Counted from the stretch's first letter, positions 34,711 through 44,474 are shown. The stretch: 64,000 nucleotides of DNA from Lachnospira pectinoschiza (GCF_020564355.1 NZ_JAJCRR010000007.1:62001-126000), one strand, 5' to 3'. A program made the numbers and translations. Notes: generated by a model from the sequence alone, not told the origin.

Positions 34711-36543
34711 ATGTTATATCCAATTTTAACACAGTCAAGATTATTAAGCGATTTAAGCGGAGTATGGGATTTTAAGTTAGACAATGGCAAGGGGTTTGAC
34801 GAAAAGTGGTATGAGGCTCCATTAAAGGATGCAGATACAATGCCGGTTCCTGCTTCATATAATGATTTAAAAGAAGGCGTTGATTTCAGAGATCATTATG
34901 GATGGGTATTTTATCAAAGAAATATTTCGGTTCCCGCATATGTAAAGAGCCAGAGAATTGTGCTTCGTTGTGCAGCCGTAACACATTTTGCGAAGATTTA
35001 TCTGAATGGCAAGTTAATCTGTGAGCATAAGGGTGGATTTCTTCCATTTGAAGTTGAATTAAATGATGTATTAGAAGATGGAGATAATCTTCTTACAATT
35101 GCCGTAAATAATGTTATTGATTATTCTACACTTCCTGTAGGCGGCAAGGCAAATATGATGAGTGGATTGATGGGAGGCGTAGGTCAGAGTAGTTCCGGAA
35201 AGCCTCAGAATAATCCTAATTTTGACTTCTTTAACTATTGTGGTATTACAAGACCGGTTAAAATCTATACAACACCGAAGACATATATTCACGATATTAC
35301 GGTGACATCAGATATTGACTTTGGAAAAGCTGTACCATCAGCAACACTTCATTATGAGGTAGATATTGAAGGGGCGGATAAAGATAATACAGCATGTAAG
35401 GTAGAAGTATTTGATGCAGATGGCAAAAAGGTTGCCGAAGCAGATGGCATTTCAGGGGAAATAAAACTTGATACGGTAAGATTATGGCAGCCGTTAAATG
35501 CGTATCTTTACCGGATTAAGGTAACGGCAGGGGAAGATGTATATACACTTCCTTATGGGGTAAGAAGCGTAAGAGTAGATGGAATCAGATTCCTTATTAA
35601 TGAAAAGCCATTTTATTTCAAGGGATATGGAAAGCATGAGGACACATTCCCAAATGGACGCGGAATAAATCTTCCTATGAATACCAAGGATATAGCGATT
35701 ATGAAGTGGCAGCATGCGAACAGTTTCAGAACGAGCCATTATCCATATAGTGAAGAAATGATGAGACAGTGCGATGAAGAAGGCATTGTAGTGATTGATG
35801 AAACAACGGCAGTAGGTGTTAATCTTAAGTTTGGCGGCGGTGCAAACTTCGGCGGTGAAAGAATCAGCACATTTGATAAGGAACACGGGGTGCAGACACA
35901 GGAACATCATAAGGATGTTATCCGTGACCTCATATCCAGAGATAAGAATCATGCTTGTGTTGTAATGTGGAGTATTGCCAATGAACCGGATTCATCGGAT
36001 GAGGGAGCATATGATTACTTTAAGCCATTATATGACCTTGCAAGGGAACTGGATCCACAGAAGCGTCCTTGTACACTGGTAAGTGTTCAGGGGACGACGG
36101 CTGATAATGACTGTTCCGCTAAGTTAAGTGATGTGATCTGTCTTAACCGTTATTATGGCTGGTATTTTGGCGGTCCTGACCTTGAAGTATCTGAAGAAGG
36201 ACTTCGTAAGGAACTTACAGACTGGGGTAAGCTTGGTAAGCCGGTTATGTTTACGGAATATGGTGCAGATACAGTCAGCGGACTTCATGATACGACATCT
36301 GTTATGTATACAGAGGAATATCAGGTTGAGTATTACGAGATGAATAACAGGGTATTTGATGAATTTGATTATGTAGTAGGTGAGCAGGCATGGAACTTTG
36401 CAGACTTTGCTACAAGCCAGAGTTTATTAAGAGTCCAGGGGAATAAGAAGGGCTTATTCACAAGAGACAGAAAACCTAAGATGGTAGCACATTATTTCCG
36501 TAACAGATGGAATAACATTCCTGAATTTGGTTACAAAAAATAA
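34711..36543 (+). CDS. uidA: Beta-glucuronidase, GH2
   Basis: The 610-residue enzyme has the GH2 order: sugar-binding jelly roll (1-185), immunoglobulin-like domain (185-280) and TIM barrel. Catalytic residues are acid/base Glu425 in IANEPDSS and nucleophile Glu516 in FTEYGAD. The NxK element in GNKKGLFTRDRKP contacts the substrate carboxylate and marks glucuronidases within GH2. There is no signal peptide, so it acts in the cytoplasm on imported glucuronides. AGGAGG lies 7 nt before the ATG. Its product, glucuronate, feeds UxuB and UxuA; no uxaC isomerase is in the window. Confidence 0.95.
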   Translation: MLYPILTQSRLLSDLSGVWDFKLDNGKGFDEKWYEAPLKDADTMPVPASYNDLKEGVDFRDHYGWVFYQRNISVPAYVKSQRIVLRCAAVTHFAKIYLNGKLICEHKGGFLPFEVELNDVLEDGDNLLTIAVNNVIDYSTLPVGGKANMMSGLMGGVGQSSSGKPQNNPNFDFFNYCGITRPVKIYTTPKTYIHDITVTSDIDFGKAVPSATLHYEVDIEGADKDNTACKVEVFDADGKKVAEADGISGEIKLDTVRLWQPLNAYLYRIKVTAGEDVYTLPYGVRSVRVDGIRFLINEKPFYFKGYGKHEDTFPNGRGINLPMNTKDIAIMKWQHANSFRTSHYPYSEEMMRQCDEEGIVVIDETTAVGVNLKFGGGANFGGERISTFDKEHGVQTQEHHKDVIRDLISRDKNHACVVMWSIANEPDSSDEGAYDYFKPLYDLARELDPQKRPCTLVSVQGTTADNDCSAKLSDVICLNRYYGWYFGGPDLEVSEEGLRKELTDWGKLGKPVMFTEYGADTVSGLHDTTSVMYTEEYQVEYYEMNNRVFDEFDYVVGEQAWNFADFATSQSLLRVQGNKKGLFTRDRKPKMVAHYFRNRWNNIPEFGYKK

Positions 36544-36596
36544 ATGAAGCGTCCTTTTTAGACAGCCGGTAAAAGCCATAAAAAAGACTTGCGTAA

Positions 36597-36648
36597 AAAA
36601 GGCGGTACCGTAAGGATAGAAATATCCTTGCGGTACCGCCTTTTACGG
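36597..36648. terminator. Bidirectional terminator between uidA and nspC
   Basis: AAAAGGCGGTACCG (with an AAGGAT extension) pairs with its complement up to 36644 across a short loop, with A-run left and T-run right. It closes two convergent operons. Confidence 0.9.
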
Positions 36649-36666
36649 AACAATGCCGGAAGCATA

Positions 36667-37878
36667 TTACCGGTATTTTCCAAGACGCATTTTAAAATCC
36701 GAATAGCCAAAATCGGTGAGTTTTACAAAAGCGCCGTCTGTCTGCATTTTGTAAATATCCGGGAGCGGCATACCGTTAAATGTATTATTTTTGCAGGTAG
36801 AATAAATTGCCATATCCTGAAACACCAGCAGACTGCCCTCATGTAAAGGCGCGGCAAACGTATAATCGCCAATCACATCTCCGGCAAGACAGGTAGGCCC
36901 GGCTAACCGGTATACAAAATCAGGATGCGTTGAATCTGCGTTTGTGGCAGGTTTATCTGTCACCGCTTTGGCACCATAAAGTGGCGGCATATACGGCATT
37001 TCAATCACATCCGGCATATGGCAGGCGGCACTGGTATCCAGAATGGCAATGTGTGTCCCATTGTTTTCAACAATGTCTAAAACGCGGGTAATAAGATACC
37101 CGGCATTTAAAGCAACGGCTTCACCCGGCTCAAGGTACACACACAGATTCCATTGATCCTGTGCATAGGTGATACATTTTTCAAGCCGTGCAATGTCATA
37201 ATCGTTGCGGGTGATGTGGTGTCCGCCACCCATATTCAGCCATTTCATCTGCGGCAGAATATCACCGAAGCTGCGTTCCACGGCGGCGAGTGTTGTTTCC
37301 AAATCATCGGAATCCTGCTCACACAGCGTATGAAAATGCAGACCGTCAAGCAGGGAAATCCATTCACCTGTCATTTCACGGTTCCATACGGCGCGCGTTG
37401 TACCAAGGCGGCTGCCGGGCGCACACGGGTCATAGATCGCATGTCCGTCCTGTGTGGAACATTCGGGATTAATGCGCAGACCGATGCTTTTGCCTGCCGC
37501 TTTTGCTTTTTGTGCAAATTTTTTAAACTGATGCGGCGAGTTAAAGACAATATGGTCCGCGTAAGTTAAAAGCTCCTCAAATTCATCATCGCGGTAAGCT
37601 CCGCAGAATACGTGAACTTCTTTATCCGGCATTTCTTCCGCACCGAGCCTTGCCTCGTAAAGTCCGCTGGCTTCCGTACCCGACAGGTATCCGGAAAGCA
37701 GCGGGTAAAAATCATAATTGGAGAATGCTTTTTGTGCAAGCAGAATTTTACAGCCTGTGTGTGCGGCAACGGAGGCAAGAATTTCTCCGTTACGCCGCAG
37801 GACATTCTCATCAATGATATAGGACGGTGTCGGTAATGTGCCGAAAAGGTCTGTTATATGCGTTGATTTTTGGCTCAC
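36667..37878 (-). CDS. nspC: Carboxynorspermidine decarboxylase
   Basis: The 403-residue PLP enzyme of the alanine-racemase fold decarboxylates carboxyspermidine or carboxynorspermidine. Lys50 (LLAQKAFSNYDFYP) binds PLP; further family motifs are SGLYEARLG, LHFHTLCEQ, LNMGGGHHITR, LEPGEA and DTSAACHMPDV. GTG 37878 is the start; it shares one base with the stop of the CASDH gene and has GGTGGA just upstream. It is last in the polyamine operon. Confidence 0.93.
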   Translation of the reverse strand: MSQKSTHITDLFGTLPTPSYIIDENVLRRNGEILASVAAHTGCKILLAQKAFSNYDFYPLLSGYLSGTEASGLYEARLGAEEMPDKEVHVFCGAYRDDEFEELLTYADHIVFNSPHQFKKFAQKAKAAGKSIGLRINPECSTQDGHAIYDPCAPGSRLGTTRAVWNREMTGEWISLLDGLHFHTLCEQDSDDLETTLAAVERSFGDILPQMKWLNMGGGHHITRNDYDIARLEKCITYAQDQWNLCVYLEPGEAVALNAGYLITRVLDIVENNGTHIAILDTSAACHMPDVIEMPYMPPLYGAKAVTDKPATNADSTHPDFVYRLAGPTCLAGDVIGDYTFAAPLHEGSLLVFQDMAIYSTCKNNTFNGMPLPDIYKMQTDGAFVKLTDFGYSDFKMRLGKYR

Positions 37879-39137
37879 TAGTCCACCAGTACCGGGTTGT
37901 GGTTTTCACGGCGAGGCAGACCGTATTTGTCGAGTGCATCAAGGAACGGATCCGGGTCAAATTCTTCCACGGTGTAGACACCCGGCTTATCCCATTTCTT
38001 TGTCAGAAGCATTAACGCGCCGCACATGGCTGGTACACCGGTCGTAAAGCTGATTGCCTGACTTTCCACTTCTTTGTAACATTCCTGATGGTCGCACACA
38101 TTATAAATATAGTAGGTTTTGTCTTTGCCGTCTTTCTTTCCGGTGAAAATGCAGCCGATATTGGTTTTTCCGTGTGTACGTGGGCCAAGGCTTGCAGGGT
38201 CCGGCAGCAGTTCCTTTAAAAATTTAATCGGCACGATTTCATGCCCTTCAAAATTGACCGGAGTGGTTGAAAGCATACCCACATTTTCAAGGCATTTCAT
38301 ATGGGTCAGGTAGCTTTGTCCAAATGTCATAAAGAAGCGGATTCTTTTGACTTCCGGAATATTGACGGCGAGAGATTCCAGTTCCTCGTGGTGTAACAGA
38401 TACATATCCTTTTCACCGACACTGTCAAAGTTATATTCACGCTTAATGCTCATCGCAGGAATTTCAACCCATTTGCCGTTTTCAATATAGCTGCCCGGAG
38501 CGGAAACCTCACGCAGGTTGACTTCCGGGTTGAAGTTCGTGGCAAAGGCATAGCCGTGGTCGCCGCCGTTGCAGTCCAGAATATCAATGGTATCAATTGT
38601 GTCAAATTCGTGCTTTTTGGCATAGGCGCAGTAAGCCTGTGTAACACCCGGGTCAAAGCCGCAGCCAAGGAGTGCCGTCAGTCCCGCTTTTTCAAATTTT
38701 TCGCGGTAAGCCCACTGCCAGCTGTAGTCAAAGTAAGCGGAAAATCCGGCTTCCTTACAGCGTTTTTCATAAATGGCGCGCCACTTTGGGTCATCGGTAT
38801 CTTCCGGTTCATAGTTGGCGGTATCCATGTAATTAACACCGCAGGCAAGGCAGGCATCCATAATTGTTAAATCCTGATACGGCAGGGCAATATTCATAAC
38901 CAGCTCCGGCTGATAGGCTTTGATTAATGAAATCAGTTCGTCCACACTGTCTGCATCAACCTGTGCAGTTGTGATTTTTGTTGCGGTTTTGTCTTTAAGG
39001 CTTTCAGCTAAAGCATCACATTTTGATTTGGTACGGCTTGCAATACAGATTTCCGTAAAAATATCACTTGCCTGACAACATTTTCTGATAGCTACATTGG
39101 CAACGCCGCCGCAGCCGATAATTAAAACTCTACTCAT
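37878..39137 (-). CDS. Carboxynorspermidine dehydrogenase (saccharopine-dehydrogenase family)
   Basis: The 419-residue enzyme condenses aspartate semialdehyde with a diamine and reduces the product. It starts with a Rossmann motif (VLIIGCGGVANVAIRKC) and shows GCGFDPGVTQAYCAYA and DCNGGDHGYAFATNFNPE, typical of saccharopine dehydrogenase-like CASDH. With NspC it gives spermidine from putrescine without decarboxylated SAM. AAAGAGGA precedes the ATG. Confidence 0.9.
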   Translation of the reverse strand: MSRVLIIGCGGVANVAIRKCCQASDIFTEICIASRTKSKCDALAESLKDKTATKITTAQVDADSVDELISLIKAYQPELVMNIALPYQDLTIMDACLACGVNYMDTANYEPEDTDDPKWRAIYEKRCKEAGFSAYFDYSWQWAYREKFEKAGLTALLGCGFDPGVTQAYCAYAKKHEFDTIDTIDILDCNGGDHGYAFATNFNPEVNLREVSAPGSYIENGKWVEIPAMSIKREYNFDSVGEKDMYLLHHEELESLAVNIPEVKRIRFFMTFGQSYLTHMKCLENVGMLSTTPVNFEGHEIVPIKFLKELLPDPASLGPRTHGKTNIGCIFTGKKDGKDKTYYIYNVCDHQECYKEVESQAISFTTGVPAMCGALMLLTKKWDKPGVYTVEEFDPDPFLDALDKYGLPRRENHNPVLVD

Positions 39138-39171
39138 ACGAATCCTCTTTTCTATTACAACTTGTTGTGAA

Positions 39172-39200
39172 GCGAAAATCTTTGATATAAGGATTTTCGC
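39172..39200 (-). other. Intercistronic hairpin in the polyamine operon
   Basis: GCGAAAATC (39172-39180) pairs with GATTTTCGC (39192-39200) between speB and the CASDH gene. It lacks a T-run on the transcribed strand, so RNA processing or partial attenuation is more likely than termination. Confidence 0.5.
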
Positions 39201-39202
39201 GT

Positions 39203-40054
39203 TTAATACAGCGCCAGCAGCATTTCGCGCAGCACCTTACATGCGCAGGCGGTAGAAGCACCGCTTGTATCCAGCATCGGCGCAAGTTCATTAATGTCCG
39301 CGCCTACGACATTTGTCCGGCTGACGAGCAGCAGGGAAGTAAGAAGCTGCGGGAAGGTTACCCCTCCGGCTTCCGGTGTACCCGTGCCAGGAAAAACGGA
39401 CGGGTCCAGACAGTCTAAATCCACGGTCAGATAAACCGGTGTATTATCCTTTTGCAGCTGGGCGGTCAGCGCTTCCAGTCCGTCAAAATCAAACGGGTGC
39501 ATATCTGTATGTTCTTTTGCAAATGCAAATTCTGACCGTTCACCGCTCCGGATACAAAACTGGTGAATCCGTCCGTCCCCTACAAGGTCAAAACAGCGGC
39601 GCATGACGCAGGCATGGCTTAATTTAGCGCCAAGGTAGTCATCACGCAAATCAGCATGGGCATCAAAGTGAATAATATGCAGACCGGGGTATTTGGCAAG
39701 GACGGCACGCACATTTGCCAGTGTCACCAGATGTTCGCCGCCGATTAGAAGCGGCAGTTTATTATCGTTTACAATCTGTGCCGCCGTTTTTTCAATGTCA
39801 GCCAGTGCCGATTCGGCAGAACCGAAACAAAGCTCTAAATCGCCGCAGTCAAATACGGAGATATCTTCCAGATCTTTATCCTGATACGGGCTGTACGTTT
39901 CCAGCCCGAAGCTTTCGTGGCGGATCGCGGCAGAGCCGAAGCGCGCACCGGGGCGGAAACTGGTGGTGGAATCAAACGGTGCACCGAATAAGACAATCCG
40001 TGCAGCAGCATAATCCGCGTCACAGCCGATAAATGTTTCAACATTTTGTTTCAT
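39203..40054 (-). CDS. speB: Agmatinase
   Basis: SpeB hydrolyses agmatine to putrescine and urea. The 283-residue ureohydrolase has the binuclear manganese motifs GGEHLVT, HFDAHADLRD and TVDLDCLDPS, with VFPGTGTPEAGG following. Start ATG 40054 overlaps the speE stop as ATGA. It accepts the agmatine made by the arginine decarboxylase of the same operon. Confidence 0.94.
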   Translation of the reverse strand: MKQNVETFIGCDADYAAARIVLFGAPFDSTTSFRPGARFGSAAIRHESFGLETYSPYQDKDLEDISVFDCGDLELCFGSAESALADIEKTAAQIVNDNKLPLLIGGEHLVTLANVRAVLAKYPGLHIIHFDAHADLRDDYLGAKLSHACVMRRCFDLVGDGRIHQFCIRSGERSEFAFAKEHTDMHPFDFDGLEALTAQLQKDNTPVYLTVDLDCLDPSVFPGTGTPEAGGVTFPQLLTSLLLVSRTNVVGADINELAPMLDTSGASTACACKVLREMLLALY

Positions 40055-40905
40055 GCTTCAACCTCCTCAAGCATTTTTTCAAGATAGGCAGGCAGATAAA
40101 ACGAACCGATATGTAACTTGGTGGTGTAGTAGTTCGTGCTTAAATGCAGTGCCTGCCACTGACGGGCTTCAAAGTCGTCAACCGGGTGGTATTTTTTGCT
40201 GGCAAAGCCAAACAGCCAGTAACCGGCGGCATATGTCGGAATATGTGCCTGATAAACGCGGCTGATTGGGAATGTATTCACAATACGTTTGTGGCTTCTT
40301 TGCATGGCTTCCGCATCGTGCTTGTAAAACGGACTGCCCTGCTGGTTGACCATAATACCGTCTTCACGCAGTGCGTTGTAGCAGATACCGTAAAATTCGC
40401 GTGTAAAATATCCCTCTGACGGACCAAACGGGTCGTTGGAATCGACAATAATCAGGTCATATTCATTGGAACAGCGGCGGATAAACCGCAATGCATTGTC
40501 AAAATAAATATGCACACGGCTGTCATCTAATCGGCACGCATTTTCCGGCAGATAGGCACGGCACGCTTCAATTACTTCGCCGTCCATTTCCACGAGGTCA
40601 ATGCGTTCTACGCGGTCATAGCGGGTCAGTTCCTTTACGACACCGCCGTCCCCCGCACCGATGACTAAAATATCCTTTGCATTTTTATGGACGGACATCG
40701 GAACGTGTGTAATCATTTCATCGTAAATAAATTCGTCCCGCTCGGTAAGCATGACGTTGCCGTCCAATGCCAGCACCCTGCCGAATTCCGGGGTATCAAA
40801 AATATCAATCTGCTGATATTCGCTTTTCTTTGAATATAAATGGCGGTTCACGCGCAGGCTGTGTTTGACGTCCGGCGCATGACATTCGCTAAACCATAAT
40901 TCCAT
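40051..40905 (-). CDS. speE: Spermidine synthase
   Basis: The 284-residue aminopropyltransferase has DIFDTPEFGRVLALDGNVML, the decarboxylated-SAM site VIGAGDGGVVKEL, and IIVDSNDPFGPSEGYFTREFY with the catalytic Asp. It makes spermidine from putrescine. Its start lies 17 nt inside the end of speA. No SAM decarboxylase (speD) is in this operon, which matters because SpeE needs its product. Confidence 0.94.
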   Translation of the reverse strand: MELWFSECHAPDVKHSLRVNRHLYSKKSEYQQIDIFDTPEFGRVLALDGNVMLTERDEFIYDEMITHVPMSVHKNAKDILVIGAGDGGVVKELTRYDRVERIDLVEMDGEVIEACRAYLPENACRLDDSRVHIYFDNALRFIRRCSNEYDLIIVDSNDPFGPSEGYFTREFYGICYNALREDGIMVNQQGSPFYKHDAEAMQRSHKRIVNTFPISRVYQAHIPTYAAGYWLFGFASKKYHPVDDFEARQWQALHLSTNYYTTKLHIGSFYLPAYLEKMLEEVEA

Positions 40906-42370
40906 GAGGTTTTCCTCCGTCTGTTAAAATGTTGATATGCTCGATTTTCGGGTCTTCCGGACCGGTCATGGAACAGCCCTTTGACTTGGCATATTCAATA
41001 TAATCAAGAATTTCACCGGTAATACGCTCGCCCGGTGCCAAAATCGGGATTCCCGGCGGATAGCACATGACAAATTCACTGCATACCGCACCGGCGCTTT
41101 CACGTATCGGTACGCTTTTCTTTTGTGCGTAAAATGCTTCCTGCGGACTGCATACAACCTCCGGGTCGATATATTCCTGACTTAACAGACCGGCAGAATC
41201 TTTCTGATACCGTCTGCGGATTTCCGCAAGCGCGCTCACAAGCCGTTCCAGCTCCTGCGGACGGTCGCCGATAGAAAGGTAGGCAAGAATATTTCCGATG
41301 TCGCCAAATTCAATCTGGATGTCGTATTCGTCCCGTAAAATGTCATAGACCTCGATTCCCGCAAGACCGATGTCACGGGTGTGGACACTTAACTTTGTCG
41401 GGTCAAAGTCGTAGATAGAATTGCCGTTTATCAGCTCCCTGCCAAAGGCGTAATAACCACCGACCGCATTAATTTCCTCGCGGGCGTAATCTGCCATTTC
41501 AATGACTTTACGGAAAACCTCCCTGCCGCGCAGTGCGAGATTGCGGCGGCTGATGTCAAGACTGGACATTAAAAGGTAACTGCCGGAGGTCGTCTGTGTC
41601 AGGTTGATAATCTGGCGCACATGTCCGGGATTCATATTCGGACCGGTTAAAAGCAGGCTCGACTGCGTTAAGCTTCCGCCGCTTTTGTGCATGGAAACTG
41701 CCGCCATATCTGCGCCTGCCGCCATTGCGGAAACCGGCATATTTTCACCAAAGTAAAAGTGTGTGCCGTGTGCTTCGTCGGCAAGACAGAGCATTCCGGC
41801 GCGGTGTGCCATATCGACGATAGCGCGGATATCGCTGCAGATACCGTAGTAGGTCGGGTTGTTTACTAAGACCGCAACGGCATCCGGGTGCTTTTCGATG
41901 GCATTTTGTACCTGCTCACGGCTCATGCCGAGTGAAATGCCAAGGCGGTGATCCACATCGGGATTGACATACACGGGAATCGCACCGCATAAAACCAGCG
42001 CATTAATTACACTTCGGTGGACGTTTCGCGGCAGGATAATTTTATCGCCGCGTTTACAGCAGGATAAAACCATGCTCTGTACGGAGCTTGTTGTGCCGCC
42101 GACCATTAAAAAGGCATGGGCTGCGCCAAAGGCCTCTGCGGCAAGAATTTCCGCTTCTCGGATAACGGAAACGGGGTGGCATAAATTGTCAAGCGGCTTC
42201 ATGCTGTTGACATCAATGCCGACGCACTGTTGGCCGAGAAATTCCGTAAGTTCCGGGTTGCCCCTGCCGTGTTTGTGACCCGGGACATCAAACGGAACGA
42301 CACGCATTTCGCGGAATTTCTGGAGCGCCTCGTAAATCGGCGCTCTGGACTGGTTGGATAAATTTTTCAT
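40889..42370 (-). CDS. speA: Arginine decarboxylase (Orn/Lys/Arg decarboxylase family)
   Basis: The 493-residue fold-I PLP enzyme shows VPGHKHGRGNPEL, GGTTSSVQSMVL, DEAHGTHFYFGE and SMHKSGGSLTQSS with the PLP lysine, then the family C-terminal domain (PPGIPILAPGERIT). Substrate arginine is inferred from the agmatinase next door. The start is 42370, where GAGGTG lies 7 nt upstream; the longer frame to 42478 crosses the attenuator. It heads the operon speA-speE-speB-CASDH-nspC. Confidence 0.93.
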   Translation of the reverse strand: MKNLSNQSRAPIYEALQKFREMRVVPFDVPGHKHGRGNPELTEFLGQQCVGIDVNSMKPLDNLCHPVSVIREAEILAAEAFGAAHAFLMVGGTTSSVQSMVLSCCKRGDKIILPRNVHRSVINALVLCGAIPVYVNPDVDHRLGISLGMSREQVQNAIEKHPDAVAVLVNNPTYYGICSDIRAIVDMAHRAGMLCLADEAHGTHFYFGENMPVSAMAAGADMAAVSMHKSGGSLTQSSLLLTGPNMNPGHVRQIINLTQTTSGSYLLMSSLDISRRNLALRGREVFRKVIEMADYAREEINAVGGYYAFGRELINGNSIYDFDPTKLSVHTRDIGLAGIEVYDILRDEYDIQIEFGDIGNILAYLSIGDRPQELERLVSALAEIRRRYQKDSAGLLSQEYIDPEVVCSPQEAFYAQKKSVPIRESAGAVCSEFVMCYPPGIPILAPGERITGEILDYIEYAKSKGCSMTGPEDPKIEHINILTDGGKPHGIMV

Positions 42371-42384
42371 AGTACACCTCAAAA

Positions 42385-42421
42385 TAAAAAAAACGCAGGC
42401 TGTAATTACACAACTTGCGTT
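42385..42421 (-). terminator. Attenuator-like terminator before speA
   Basis: On the minus strand AACGCAAG pairs with CTGCGTT across a 14-nt loop and runs into eight T, only about 15 nt before the speA ribosome-binding site. It must be read through to express the operon. Confidence 0.8.
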
Positions 42422-42429
42422 CAATATCT

Positions 42430-42835
42430 CAAATATAAATATGTCATGATTCAAAATAAACTGCAACCGGCAGGACAAGGTACAAATCCATCCTGTGTAC
42501 AGCAGAATATTTTTAAGACAGGGATATCATATCAGGCATACAGAGTCTATATAGCAACACTACTTTTACTACTCTTATTGACCATTTCACAAGTTTGCGT
42601 AAATACGCATTTCGGTTATAAAGTAACCAACTTATAAAACTGAGCTTCTAACTCAATCAATAAGGCGGCAAGCCGCCAATCGGCAGTGGACCCGGCTGTC
42701 CGTATGGCCTTGACTCTGAATAAAAGAGTGGTCCTTGTAAAAATCGCTTGTAAGACTCCGGCAGATACTTTTGCCTTGTCTTGAATCCGTTTTGAGTTTT
42801 TCCAAAACGGACAACGTAACATTCAATGTCACAAT
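42430..42835 (-). ncRNA. Long structured leader or independent RNA upstream of speA
   Basis: Between the promoter and the terminator about 400 nt carry several strong helices and no convincing gene: CCGTTTTG with CAAAACGG (42787-42810) enclosed by TTGTC/GACAA, GGACC with GGTCC spanning about 42693-42737, and GGCGG-CAAG-CCGCC (42664-42677). The density of GC stems in an AT-rich stretch indicates a functional RNA. It may be a cis-regulator of polyamine synthesis or an abundant stand-alone RNA ended by the terminator, with speA expressed by readthrough. I suspect one of the large Firmicutes RNA classes such as raiA RNA but cannot confirm. Confidence 0.5.
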
Positions 42836-42841
42836 GGTCGT

Positions 42842-42870
42842 ATTATAATACGCAAAATGTTTTAAGTCAA
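42842..42870 (-). promoter_or_regulatory. Strong promoter of the speA leader
   Basis: On the minus strand TTGACT (42870-42865), 17 nt and TATAAT (42847-42842) give a near-perfect promoter. Confidence 0.85.
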
Positions 42871-43020
42871 TAGAAAATAAAAAAGTCTTTGTTGTGCAAA
42901 TTTAATAAAAATTTCAAATATTTCAAAAAAATATGGTAAAACAGTACAAAAATCTTAAAATGTGTGGTACGATATACCCAAAGTTTTTAGGAATTGTATA
43001 TACGGTAGAGGAGAAAGTGT

Positions 43021-44433
43021 ATGTTTAAAAAGAAAAAGCAGCCGGGGCTGTTACCCGGGCAGGATACGCATCAATTATTAGAAGCAATGGATAAGATTGC
43101 AAATGGGAATTTTGAGGAAGCAGATGTTACACAATTTAAAAATCCGGTATATGCAGAAAAAATCAATGCAATGCTGCACGCATTTAAGAATGCCAATAAT
43201 CCGGTTGTGATGCGGTTAAATGAAACGATGGGCGTTATCGGGGATAATACACTCATTAAAGACACATTAGATCAGGTCGAAACCCAGACCAAATCAATAC
43301 AGGATATGGAAAGTGCGAGCCGGCATCTGGAGGACTCCATTGAAAACATTTCAGAAGCCATGGGACATATCCGGGACAATACCCATGAAATTCTGTCGTC
43401 CTCGCAGAATGTAACCAATGATATGAATGACAGTATTGAAGCGGTTACGCAGTCGTCTACAAGAATACAGGCGATTAATGACCGTGTGCAGGATTTTAAG
43501 GGTAAAATCGGTAAAATTGAAGAAATTGTAGATTTAGTTAAAAAAGTTGCCAACCAGAGTAATCTTTTGGCGCTGAATGCATCTGTAGAAGCAGCCAGAG
43601 CCGGTGAATCCGGAAAAGGCTTTGCCGTCGTTGCAGACCAGGTGCGCCAGCTGTCTATTAATACCGCAGAGTCTGCCGAAGATATTGTAAAATACGTATC
43701 GGAGTTAAAAACGAATATTGACGAGCTTGCTACGGCGATGGAAGAAACGACACAGAGCCTTGGCGAGGGCAGTAAAAAGGTTGAAAAGTCCCTGGCGGCA
43801 TTAGAGCAGATGAACGGACAGATGGACAGTATCCGCGGGCGTGTGGACAGTATTTTTGATGATATTGATACACAGACCGGCGTTACAAAATCCTTTGCAA
43901 TGCAGATGGGAAATATTTCTGAAAGCTACAGTGTTTTATCCAAAGACTGCTTACAGTCGGGACACCGTATTTTTGAGGTGGGCCGGTATCTGGATAAGAC
44001 AAGAAGTGATCTGGTACGCGGCTGTTCAGAAATTACACAGCAGGACTGGATGCGTGTATTTGAAGTGGATCACTATGTGCTGACCTGGCGTGTATACAAC
44101 AATATTGTGGGATTTGAACATTTACAGAAAAAGCAGGTGGACAATCCGGCAGGCTGTAAGCTTGGTAAGTGGTTAAACAGGCAGACCGATGAAAGGCTGG
44201 TGCGCAGCAGTGAATATACGGCACTGGTAAAGGCACACAACGATTTACATCATTTTGCAACACTGTCATGGCAGGCAAAGGAAGACGGCAATACAGAAAA
44301 AGCACTGGCGTATTTTAACAACACTTACGGAGCATTTATGGAGTATGACAAAGCTTTAAAACATTTGCAGCAGAGAATGAAAGAACTTGGCTACAATACC
44401 GATACACAGATTGCTGCTTTTGGCGGCAGATAA
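43021..44433 (+). CDS. Soluble methyl-accepting chemotaxis protein with CZB domain
   Basis: The 470-residue protein has no membrane segment. Residues about 85-330 form the helical signalling domain with the conserved hairpin tip (IVDLVKKVANQSNLLALNAS, EAARAGESGKGFAVVADQVR). Residues 345-455 are a chemoreceptor zinc-binding domain with DHYVLTWR, CKLGKW and HNDLHHF supplying the His/Cys/His/His zinc ligands. Cytoplasmic receptors of this type sense zinc or oxidants such as hypochlorous acid through the Cys-zinc site and signal to CheA. AGAGGAG precedes the ATG. Confidence 0.92.
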   Translation: MFKKKKQPGLLPGQDTHQLLEAMDKIANGNFEEADVTQFKNPVYAEKINAMLHAFKNANNPVVMRLNETMGVIGDNTLIKDTLDQVETQTKSIQDMESASRHLEDSIENISEAMGHIRDNTHEILSSSQNVTNDMNDSIEAVTQSSTRIQAINDRVQDFKGKIGKIEEIVDLVKKVANQSNLLALNASVEAARAGESGKGFAVVADQVRQLSINTAESAEDIVKYVSELKTNIDELATAMEETTQSLGEGSKKVEKSLAALEQMNGQMDSIRGRVDSIFDDIDTQTGVTKSFAMQMGNISESYSVLSKDCLQSGHRIFEVGRYLDKTRSDLVRGCSEITQQDWMRVFEVDHYVLTWRVYNNIVGFEHLQKKQVDNPAGCKLGKWLNRQTDERLVRSSEYTALVKAHNDLHHFATLSWQAKEDGNTEKALAYFNNTYGAFMEYDKALKHLQQRMKELGYNTDTQIAAFGGR

Positions 44434-44438
44434 AACGC

Positions 44439-44467
44439 TTGAAAATTATCCTATCTTGTGCTATGCT
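44439..44467 (+). promoter_or_regulatory. Promoter of the pantothenate operon
   Basis: TTGAAA (44439-44444), 17 nt and TATGCT (44462-44467) lie right after the chemoreceptor stop. Confidence 0.6.
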
Positions 44468-44474
44468 TTCATTG

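Noticed and set aside
42616..42822. A 68-codon minus-strand frame in the speA leader
   Set aside because: It coincides with the strong RNA helices, lacks a ribosome-binding site and has no protein-like pattern; a structured RNA explains it better.
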